A stretch of 47,979 nt of DNA from positions 1-47,979 of the forward strand of contig NZ_JAGPXY010000050.1 of NCBI RefSeq assembly GCF_018070325.1, in the 5' to 3' direction. The first letter of the stretch is position 1. Every line of letters begins with the position of its first letter. A program made the translations under genes and the position numbers. The notes below the pieces were generated by a model, which was not told the origin of the DNA, did not search any database, and saw only the letters and a program-made list of their open reading frames with translations. Of this stretch, positions 41,550 to 47,979 are shown in pieces. Source of the DNA: Micromonospora sp. H61 (GTDB lineage: Bacteria; Actinomycetota; Actinomycetes; Mycobacteriales; Micromonosporaceae).

Positions 41550-43438
41550 CTGCCGATGGTCTGCTACGCCTGAGCGGCACCGGCATGCTCGCAGACAGGA
41601 TCGTGGAGCAGATCGGGCGCAACGTGAGCCCGGCTGAACGTCGTTCCTGGTCGCACAGCCTCGCCGTGCTGGGGCAGGATCTCGCCGACGCGGGCCTGGG
41701 CCAGGTGGAGATGTTGGTCGAGTATCAGTTGCCGCTGACCAGCAAGCGGGTGGACGTGGTGCTTGCCGGTGTGGACCCTCGGACGTCCCAGGACTCCTAC
41801 ATCGTCGTCGAGTTGAAGCAGTGGTCCCACGCCGAGTCCCACGAGGGCTCAGAGAACCTCGTGGCGGTGGAGCACGCGCGTGGCCCACGGCTCCACCCCG
41901 GTGTCCAGGTCGAACTCTACTGCGAGTACCTGACGGACTTTCTCGGCATCCTCACCGAGCAACGGAACCCGGTCCGTGGGGCGGCGTACCTGCACAACGC
42001 GACCGACCGTGACATCCGTGATCTGTTCGATCGCAAGGCGACCGAGCAGAGCCGGATCTTCACGAAGCAGCGGCGGGGCCAGTTCCTCGATTACCTACGC
42101 GCTCACCTCGCCCCGGCCCCTGGTGCTGGCGCGGCTGATCGTTTCCTCACCAGCTCGGTTCGGCCCAGCCGACATCTGCTGCGCTACGCCGCCCAAGAAC
42201 TGAAGGATCGTTCGCGCTTCACGCTGCTGGATGAGCAGCGCGTAGCGTACGAGTTGGTGTTGCACGCCGTGGAGAAGGCGCGGTCGGCGGACCGAAAGTC
42301 GGTAGTGGTCGTCTCGGGCGGACCGGGCAGCGGCAAGAGCGTGATCGCCCTGTCGGTGCTCGGCGAGTTGGCGCGCCAGAACCGCTCCGTCATGCACGCC
42401 ACGGGCTCGCGGTCGTTCACGCAGACCTTGCGTAAATACGCCGGCACGGGCTCGACCCGATTGAAGAGTCTGTTTGGCTACTTCAACAGCTTCATGTCCG
42501 CCGAACGCAACGGTCTGGACGTCCTGATCTGCGACGAGGCGCACCGCATCCGGGAGACCTCCGTCAACCGGTTCACGCCGAAAGCTAGGCGGGCGGAGGC
42601 CCGTTCGCAGATCGACGAACTCATCGCCGCGGCCCGGGTGCCCGTCTTCCTGCTCGACGAGCACCAAGTGGTGAAGCCGGGCGAGTTGGGCAACGTCGAG
42701 GTCATCTCGTCGTACGCGAAGCAGCTCAAGCTTGACGTCGAGGTTGTGTCCTTGCACGGCCAGTTCCGCTGCGGCGGCAGTGAGACGTACGAGGGTTGGG
42801 TCGTTGACCTGCTCGGTCTCGATGGCGGCGAGCCGTCGGTCTGGACCGGCGACGGGAAGGTCGACCTACGTTTCGCCGATTCGCCAGAGGAAATGGAAGC
42901 CTTCCTCGCCAGTAAGCAGGTGCCCGGTGTGACCGCCAGGATGTCGGCCGGGTACTGCTGGCCGTGGAGCGATCCACGTCCGGATGACAGCCTGGTGCCG
43001 GACGTGCAGGTAGGCGGTTGGTCGCGACCCTGGAACGTCAAGAGTGACCGCAGCGTCGGCGAGGCGCCAGGCAGCGCGTTCTGGGCCACCGACCCGAACG
43101 GTTTCGGCCAGGTGGGCTGCGTCTACACGGCGCAGGGCTTCGAGTACGACTGGTCGGGCGTCATCGTCGGGCCGGACCTGGTCGCCCGGGACGGCCGGTT
43201 GGTGACACGACGCGAGGAGTCGAAGGATCCAGCGTTCCGCAGCCGCAAGGCGGTCAGCGACGCCGAAGCAGATCTACTGATCCGCAACACCTACAAAGTC
43301 CTGCTGACCCGCGGGATGAAGGGCACGATCATCTACTCCACCGATCCCGAGACGCAGGAGTACCTTGCCTCGATGGTCAAGGTGATCCGGCCCGTCGAGA
43401 CGGTCTACGAGGCGGCAACCGACGCCGACCTGAGCTGA
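41528..43438 (+). CDS. DUF2075 (Schlafen group 3-like) helicase with N-terminal PD-(D/E)XK nuclease-like domain
   Basis: A 636-residue protein. Residues ~55-150 carry a PD-(D/E)XK-type core: D76 in KRVDVVLAG and E95-L-K97 in IVVELKQW. Residues ~230-630 form the DUF2075 superfamily 1-like helicase: Walker A GGPGSGKS (264-271), Walker B LICDEAHRI (D336-E337), FLLDEHQVVKPGE, QGFEYDWSGVIVG and the last motif LLTRGMKGTIIYS. GTG 41528 is the chosen start, with GGGGG just upstream; it overlaps the antisense remnant. Related proteins occur in prokaryotic defence loci; with the MazG-like enzyme this may be an antiphage module (inference). Confidence 0.85.
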   Translation: MLSAFRTSADGLLRLSGTGMLADRIVEQIGRNVSPAERRSWSHSLAVLGQDLADAGLGQVEMLVEYQLPLTSKRVDVVLAGVDPRTSQDSYIVVELKQWSHAESHEGSENLVAVEHARGPRLHPGVQVELYCEYLTDFLGILTEQRNPVRGAAYLHNATDRDIRDLFDRKATEQSRIFTKQRRGQFLDYLRAHLAPAPGAGAADRFLTSSVRPSRHLLRYAAQELKDRSRFTLLDEQRVAYELVLHAVEKARSADRKSVVVVSGGPGSGKSVIALSVLGELARQNRSVMHATGSRSFTQTLRKYAGTGSTRLKSLFGYFNSFMSAERNGLDVLICDEAHRIRETSVNRFTPKARRAEARSQIDELIAAARVPVFLLDEHQVVKPGELGNVEVISSYAKQLKLDVEVVSLHGQFRCGGSETYEGWVVDLLGLDGGEPSVWTGDGKVDLRFADSPEEMEAFLASKQVPGVTARMSAGYCWPWSDPRPDDSLVPDVQVGGWSRPWNVKSDRSVGEAPGSAFWATDPNGFGQVGCVYTAQGFEYDWSGVIVGPDLVARDGRLVTRREESKDPAFRSRKAVSDAEADLLIRNTYKVLLTRGMKGTIIYSTDPETQEYLASMVKVIRPVETVYEAATDADLS

Positions 43439-43511
43439 TCGACCGGTTGGTCTCGGCGGCCCAATCCGTGCGGGTAGGGTCCAGTCACGGTCGACGAAAG
43501 GTAGATCAACC

Positions 43512-44348
43512 ATGACGATTCCCCATCTCACGGCGGCCGACGGCACCACCCTGCCGGCGATCGGGCTCGGCACGTACCGGCTGAACGGCTCGGCGGGTGT
43601 CGACGCGATCGGTCAGGCGATCAGGGCGGGCTACCGGTTGATCGACTCGGCGGTGAACTACGAGAACGAGGGCGCGGTCGGCCGGGCCGCCCGTTCGGCC
43701 GGTGACCTGCGGGACGAGCTGGTCGTCACCTCGAAGCTGCCGGGGCGGCACCACCGCTACGACGAGGCGCTGACCACCATCGAGGAGAGTGTGTTCCGCA
43801 CCGGCCTCGACCGGGTCGACCTGTACCTGATCCATTGGCCGAACCCGAAGGTCGACCTGTACGTGCAGGCGTGGCGGGCGCTGATCGAGGCGCGGGAGCG
43901 CGGCCTGGTTCGGCACATCGGGCTCTCCAACTTCCTGCCCGAGCACATCGAGCGGCTGGTGGCCGCCACCGGGGTCGCCCCGGTGGTCAACCAGATCGAG
44001 GTGCACCCGTACTTTCCGCAGCAGGAGGCGCTCGACTACCACCGGGAGAACGGCATCCTGGTGCAGGGGTGGAGCCCGCTCGGCCATGGCAACGACCTGC
44101 AGCAGCATCCCGTCGTCGTGGAGATCGCGACCGCGCACGGCGTCAGTCCGGCGCAGGCGATCCTCGCCTGGCACGTGGCCCGTCAGGTGATTCCGCTGCC
44201 CAAGGCCGCCTCCCCGCAGCGGCAGGTCGAGAACCTGGATGTCTTCGGCATCAAGCTCACCGACGCGCAGGTCGAGGCCATCACCGCGCTGGGCCGCCCG
44301 GACGGGCGACTCTCCGACCAGGACCCGGCGGTGTACGAGGAGTTCTGA
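43512..44348 (+). CDS. Aldo/keto reductase (diketogulonate reductase-like)
   Basis: A 278-residue TIM-barrel NADPH-dependent oxidoreductase with the full tetrad D45, Y50 (YRLIDSAVNYENE), K75 (VTSKLPG) and H108 (LYLIHWPNP). The cofactor loop VIPLPKAASPQRQVENL near the C-terminus replaces the commoner IPKS motif with LPKA. Members reduce sugars, ketones or methylglyoxal. GAAAGG lies ten bases before ATG. Bases 43809-43966 recur as an isolated fragment at 40446-40603, bracketing the MazG/DUF2075 genes. Confidence 0.92.
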   Translation: MTIPHLTAADGTTLPAIGLGTYRLNGSAGVDAIGQAIRAGYRLIDSAVNYENEGAVGRAARSAGDLRDELVVTSKLPGRHHRYDEALTTIEESVFRTGLDRVDLYLIHWPNPKVDLYVQAWRALIEARERGLVRHIGLSNFLPEHIERLVAATGVAPVVNQIEVHPYFPQQEALDYHRENGILVQGWSPLGHGNDLQQHPVVVEIATAHGVSPAQAILAWHVARQVIPLPKAASPQRQVENLDVFGIKLTDAQVEAITALGRPDGRLSDQDPAVYEEF

Positions 44349-44406
44349 CCGCCCCGACCATGCTCGGCCAGGACCACGGAACGTGACGTCTGAGGGATCG
44401 GACGCA

Positions 44407-44445
44407 GTGATGAGCATGATGACTGTGAGGCATCACGCTCATCAC
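44407..44445. repeat. Inverted repeat GTGATGAGC-N21-GCTCATCAC
   Basis: Perfect 9-bp arms lie between the convergent aldo/keto reductase gene and phospholipase remnant; the loop contains further GATGA/CATCA symmetry. It could act as a terminator for either side. Confidence 0.45.
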
Positions 44446-44494
44446 CACATCGCCGGGCTGATCCACCGCGCTCGGACGTCGGCGTGACGAACGC

Positions 44495-45733
44495 TTAGAC
44501 GAGCCCGCCGAGGGCCGGGTCGCTGATGCTGTCCTTGCCGTTCTCGACATGACCCGCGCAGCGGTACGCGAAGTCGGCGTCGCCCGCGACGGAGACCGTC
44601 AGGTCGTACCAGCCGTGGGTGCGGGCGAGCGCCCAGGTGACGCGCTCGGTCTCGCCGGGGCGCAGCGACAGCGTGACCGGGCGGGCGTTGTACCCGTCCC
44701 GGACGGTCACCTCGACCCGCTTCGATCCGCGGTTCTTGAGCGTGAGGGCCAGCTTGTAGTCGCGCTCGTCGTAGGCGGGGGTGACGTCGAGGTGGGTTCG
44801 ACCGTCGGTGAACCGGCGGAAGAAGCCGTTCGGCCCGTGCACCGACAGGTCGTACCCGGAGGTGACCGGCCAGGTGTCGGTCAGGTGCTTGCCCGGCTCG
44901 ACGGTGTAGCTGCGCGGGGCGTCCGCACTGCCGGCCTGGCGGACCTGGAAGACCGCGGCGACCCCGCCGGAGTTGCGGAAGTCGATCCGGAACGAGTCGT
45001 CGCCGCGGTGCCCGTCCGCGTGCAGGGTGTACGGGATCGGCCGCGCCGGGCGTACGCGGTGCTCCTGCTTCGGTAGCCGCTGGTCCGCCGGCGGGACCGG
45101 CACCTCGTCGGGGTGCCGGACCAACTCCTCGGGCTTGAAGTCGTCGGTGTCGGGCAGCCTGACCTCGCGTGAGCGGTTCGGGTGCCGGAAGTCGAAGGCC
45201 GTGGTCAGGTCGCCGACGACGGCCCGCCGCCACGGGGTGATGTTCTGCTCGATCAGGTCCGGGCGGCCGTGCCCGAACCGCGCCTCCAGGAACTTGATCA
45301 GTGAGGTGTGGTCGAAGACCTGGGAGTTCACGTAGCCGCCGCGCGTCCAGGGCGAGACGATGACCATGGGCACCCGGATGCCGAGGCCGTACGGCCCGGC
45401 CGGGTGGTCGGCGTCGCCGGGGAAGATCTCGTTGGTGGTCGGCACTGTCGACTGCCCGTGCTCGCGGGTCTGCGGGGGCGTCGGCGGGACCACGTGGTCG
45501 AAGAAGCCGCCCTCCTCGTCGTAGGTGATGAAGAGCGCCATCTTGCTCCACACCTCGGGGTTCGAGGCGAGGATGTCGATGACCTGCGAGATGTACCAGG
45601 AGCCGTACGCCGGCTCCCAGTTCGGGTGCTCGGTGTACGCCTCGGGCGCGGTGATCCAGGAGACCTCCGGCAGGCGTCCCGCCTCGACGTCGGCGCGGAA
45701 GTCGGCCAGCAGCGCCTCCGGGGTCGCGGCCCT
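44495..45733 (-). pseudogene. 5'-truncated phosphocholine-type phospholipase C
   Basis: About 413 codons of the C-terminal part of a bacterial phospholipase C/phosphoesterase are present. Recognisable are TPEALLADFRADVEAGRLPE, the catalytic-region strand ALFITYDEEGGFFDHVVPP, IRVPMVIVSPWTRGGYV, DHTSLIKFLEARFG and the C-terminal beta domains (RVEVTVRDGYNARPVTLSLR). Full-length enzymes have about 680 residues; the signal peptide and first metal-binding half are missing. The frame is open up to the stop codon of the AraC gene (45782-45784) but the ~50 bases between are not homologous. No start codon with a ribosome binding site was seen; the first ATG is 45553, inside the catalytic domain. Confidence 0.8.
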
Positions 45734-45781
45734 GCGTCCTGACCTCCGTGCCGGTCTTCGCCTTGTCGGGAGGAGTACCGG

Positions 45782-46708
45782 TCACGCCGCCGTGGCGTCG
45801 ACCCGGGTGAGTCGTCGATGCCCGCTCGGGCTCATGCCGTGCACGCGTTTGAAGGCCGCGCTGAAGCCGAACGCGTCCGCGTACCCGAGGTGACGTGCCA
45901 CGGCGGCGACCGTCGCTGTCGATTCGGACAGCATGTCGGCGGCCACTGTCATGCGCCAGTCGGTCAGGTAGGTGAGCGGCGGCTCGCCCACCAACGCGGT
46001 GAACCGTTTGGCCAGCGTGGACCGGGACACCCCGGCCTGCGCGGCCAGGCTGGCCAGGGTCCACGGCCGTCCCGGCGCGTCGTGCATGGCGCGCAGCACC
46101 GGACCGACAGTGTCGTCGCTCAGCGCGCGGTACCAGCCGGGCGCCTCGGCCTCCGGCTGGTCGAACCAGTCGCGCACCGTGCACACCAACAACCAGTCCA
46201 GCAGTCGGTCCAGCACGACCTGCCGTCCGGGCCGACCCGCGTCGAGTTGGGCGTCCAGGTAGTCGCGCAGCGCGGCGCAGTCCTGGTCTTCCGGCACGAC
46301 GAGCACCGGCGGCAGCGCGTTCAGCAACCGCTGGGGCACCCGACCCCGGACGTGGTACACCCCGACCAGCAGCACGAGACGGTCGGTGTGGTCCGTGCCG
46401 GCCGGGTCGACCACCCCGGTCTGGCCGCGCCGGACGTCCCGCACTTCCCCGGGCTCGAAGCTCAACCGGGGCTCGGCGGAGAAGACGAACGGCGCCGGCC
46501 CGCGTACGGTGGCGGCCTCGCCGACGCGGACCAGGCGAGGCTTGTCGCTCTCCGGGTGGGAGATCCAGCCCTCGCCCCGCATCGGGACACAGAGCGTCAG
46601 CGGGGCGCCGTCGGTGAACCGCAGCGCCCACGGCGGCGTCAGCACCGACCGGCCGAAGGCCGCGCCGTCGGCGTGCACGCCCCGCAGCAGATTGTCGAAC
46701 GGGTCCAT
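45782..46708 (-). CDS. AraC-family regulator (cupin-type N-terminal domain)
   Basis: A 308-residue regulator. Residues 1-~175 form the cupin-like ligand domain (MDPFDNLLRGVHADGAAFGR, WALRFTDGAPLTLCVPMRGE). The double helix-turn-helix at ~205-300 reads PWTLASLAAQAGVSRSTLAK, then ATVAAVARHLGYADAFGFSA and FKRVHGMSPSGHR. ATG 46708 may be leaderless (TATCGT seven bases upstream). It is divergent from an NmrA-like oxidoreductase, a pairing seen often in actinobacteria; it probably controls that gene through the GGACATG repeats between them. Confidence 0.92.
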   Translation of the reverse strand: MDPFDNLLRGVHADGAAFGRSVLTPPWALRFTDGAPLTLCVPMRGEGWISHPESDKPRLVRVGEAATVRGPAPFVFSAEPRLSFEPGEVRDVRRGQTGVVDPAGTDHTDRLVLLVGVYHVRGRVPQRLLNALPPVLVVPEDQDCAALRDYLDAQLDAGRPGRQVVLDRLLDWLLVCTVRDWFDQPEAEAPGWYRALSDDTVGPVLRAMHDAPGRPWTLASLAAQAGVSRSTLAKRFTALVGEPPLTYLTDWRMTVAADMLSESTATVAAVARHLGYADAFGFSAAFKRVHGMSPSGHRRLTRVDATAA

Positions 46709-46749
46709 GTCACCGACGATAGATCGCGGAGGATGGACCGCGGACGATC

Positions 46750-46780
46750 GGACATGCCTGGCGTACGACAGGACATGTCC
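46750..46780. promoter_or_regulatory. Candidate AraC-type operator
   Basis: GGACATG occurs as a direct repeat at 46750-46756 and 46771-46777, 21 bp apart (two helical turns), the geometry expected for an AraC-family protein. The second copy is also part of the palindrome GGACATGTCC. Confidence 0.5.
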
Positions 46781-46811
46781 CGCCCGCAGCCGGGCGCGTT
46801 GACTCGTGGTC

Positions 46812-47642
46812 ATGACGACTGACGCACCTTCGACACTCGTGATGGCCGGCACCGGCAAGACCGGTCGTAGGCTGGTCCAGACGCTGCGGGCGGCGGGTCG
46901 GCACGTCCGGGCCGCCTCTCGCTCGGGTGAGGTGCGGTTCGACTGGTCGCGGCGGGACACGTGGCGGCCGGCCCTGGCGGGCGCCTCGGCGGTCTATCTG
47001 CTCGCCCCGGAGGACCCGGCGCCGGCCACCGACTTCGTGACCCAGGCGGTCGACTCGGGTGTCGGCCGGATCGTGGCGCTCTCCGGCCGGGGGATCGACC
47101 GGGTCGGTGACTTCTCCCCCGGCATGCTCGCCGCCGAGGAGGCGGTGCGGAAATCCGGCATCGAGTGGACGATCATCCGGCCGAACAACTTCAGTCAGAA
47201 CTTCAGCGAGGACCTGTGGCGCCAACCACTGCTCGACGGTCGGCTGGCCCTGCCGATGGGCGCCATGCCGGAGCCGTTCGTCGACGCCCAGGACGTCGCC
47301 GACGTGGCCGCGACGCTGTTGACGTCGCCCGGTCACCACGAACAGGTGTACGACCTGTCCGGTCCTCGTGCGCTCACCTTCGCCGAAGCGGTGGCGACGA
47401 TCGCCCGAGTGAGCGGCCGTTCGATCCGCTACGTGGAACTCACCCCGGAGCAGTACCACGCCGAACTGCTCGCCGAGGGTTGTCCGGCGGAGACGGCCAC
47501 GGCGCTGAACGCCCTGTTCGCCGGGATGCGGGCGGGCCATCTCGCCGAACCGACCGACGGGGTACGTCGGGTTCTCGGGCGGGACCCGCTCGACTTCGAC
47601 AGCTACGCCGCCCAGGCCGCGGCGGCCGGCGCGTGGTCGTAG
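46812..47642 (+). CDS. NmrA-like NAD(P)-binding oxidoreductase
   Basis: A 276-residue atypical short-chain dehydrogenase. The N-terminal dinucleotide site reads VMAGTGKTGRRLVQTLRAAG (G-x-G-x2-G). The middle WTIIRPNNFSQNFSEDLW is typical of NmrA/SDR-type proteins such as the quinone reductase-like QorB group. ATG 46812 is used; GTG 46806 is an alternative. It is divergent from, and probably regulated by, the AraC-type protein. A redox-sensing or quinone/aldehyde-reducing role is likely, substrate unknown. Confidence 0.88.
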   Translation: MTTDAPSTLVMAGTGKTGRRLVQTLRAAGRHVRAASRSGEVRFDWSRRDTWRPALAGASAVYLLAPEDPAPATDFVTQAVDSGVGRIVALSGRGIDRVGDFSPGMLAAEEAVRKSGIEWTIIRPNNFSQNFSEDLWRQPLLDGRLALPMGAMPEPFVDAQDVADVAATLLTSPGHHEQVYDLSGPRALTFAEAVATIARVSGRSIRYVELTPEQYHAELLAEGCPAETATALNALFAGMRAGHLAEPTDGVRRVLGRDPLDFDSYAAQAAAAGAWS

Positions 47643-47703
47643 TCCGCCCGGCGGGCGGCATGAGCGGCGGCGTGAGAGCGGCGTAACAGGTGATCTGCCC
47701 GCC

Positions 47704-47730
47704 TACCGCGAGTACCGCGACGTACCGTGA
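47704..47730 (+). promoter_or_regulatory. Three short direct repeats at the promoter of the last gene
   Basis: TACCGCGA (47704-47711), TACCGCGA (47713-47720) and TACCGTGA (47723-47730) are spaced by 9-10 bases. The last includes a -10-like TACCGT six bases before the GTG start, suggesting a leaderless transcript under repeat-bound control. Confidence 0.4.
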
Positions 47731-47734
47731 GATC

Positions 47735-47979
47735 GTGCCGACGAGAGAGATACTCACCAAGGCCGACCTCGCCGAACTTCGCCGCTCGGCGCTCGGGACG
47801 GCCGATCCGCTCGGTGTCGCCGCCGACCTCGCGGAGGCCGCCGAGCAGGGCCGGCTGGAGGACCCGGACGACGCCGGGGACGCGCTGACGCTGGCCGCCG
47901 AGATCGCGGAGATCCGGGCCAGGCCCGAGGCCGCGCTGCGGTACGCGGAGCAGGCCCTGGCGGCGTACCCGTCCGGCGA
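47735..47979 (+). CDS. Helical protein, possibly TPR-like (N-terminal part, runs off window)
   Basis: The first 81 codons are present, from GTG 47735. The text is helical and acidic (DLAELRRSALGTADPLGVAA, EAAEQGRLEDPDDAGDALTL, AEIRARPEAALRYAEQALAA), with the last part matching a tetratricopeptide-type helix pair. There is no signal peptide. Function cannot be told from the fragment. Confidence 0.6.
   Translation, partial: MPTREILTKADLAELRRSALGTADPLGVAADLAEAAEQGRLEDPDDAGDALTLAAEIAEIRARPEAALRYAEQALAAYPSG

Noticed and set aside
44442..46631. A minus-strand frame of about 729 codons spanning the phospholipase remnant and AraC gene
   Set aside because: It is a shifted frame. The real frames (phospholipase remnant and AraC regulator) contain the recognisable motifs.

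Overview
The window is chromosomal DNA of very high GC content with many GTG starts, overlapping ATGA/GTGA gene junctions and several apparently leaderless genes. The protein families (NarL- and OmpR-type two-component systems, XRE regulators with DUF5753 next to DUF397 proteins, a DivIVA-type protein, an EspC-like type VII secretion target, an NhaA-DsbA fusion, many GntR/TetR/AraC regulators) point to a filamentous actinobacterium. My best guess is Micromonosporaceae (Micromonospora-like). No rRNA, tRNA or CRISPR array was recognised.

Layout. 1-2.8 kb: a leftward envelope operon (CDP-alcohol phosphatidyltransferase, sulfatase-type membrane hydrolase, start of a possible methyltransferase). 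3.0-4.1 kb: methionine aminopeptidase divergent from a small XRE regulator. 4.3-7.6 kb: an aldo/keto reductase, a secreted beta-propeller protein and a VOC protein. 7.7-11.0 kb: a rightward coupled operon of two membrane proteins, a histidine kinase and a NarL-type regulator. 11.0-18.8 kb: a DUF1275 membrane protein, a GntR/FCD regulator and a leftward peptide-ABC-transporter/gamma-glutamyltransferase operon. The GntR promoter and the ABC promoter share a TGTATACGA site, which suggests one regulon for import and breakdown of gamma-glutamyl or small peptides. 18.9-25.5 kb: an MFS transporter, a very large secreted glycoside hydrolase family 2 enzyme with several discoidin domains, a TetR regulator and a truncated MFS gene.

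25.5-26.0 kb is non-coding and repeat-rich, with a G-quadruplex-type tandem repeat and a palindromic REP-like element. 26.0-34.3 kb: NhaA-DsbA fusion, a tripartite tricarboxylate transporter (TctC-TctB-TctA), a divergent OmpR-type two-component system that probably senses its substrate, and an orphan TAXI-type binding protein. 34.4-36.8 kb: a compact type VII secretion/polymorphic-toxin cassette (YbaB-like protein, EspC-like protein, toxin with C-terminal nuclease-like domain, overlapping candidate immunity gene).

36.8-45.8 kb is an accessory, mosaic zone. It holds a DivIVA-type/XRE/DUF397 group, two small secreted proteins, several gene fragments, and a MazG-like pyrophosphohydrolase plus DUF2075 nuclease-helicase pair. 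The pair lies between an intact aldo/keto reductase gene and a 158-bp fragment homologous to that gene. A 5'-truncated phospholipase C follows. 45.8-48 kb: an AraC regulator divergent from an NmrA-like oxidoreductase, and the start of a helical, possibly TPR-like protein. The strongest leads for new biology are the MazG/DUF2075 island, the toxin cassette, the circularly permuted discoidin insertion in the GH2 enzyme, and the regulatory sites of the GntR/peptide operon.
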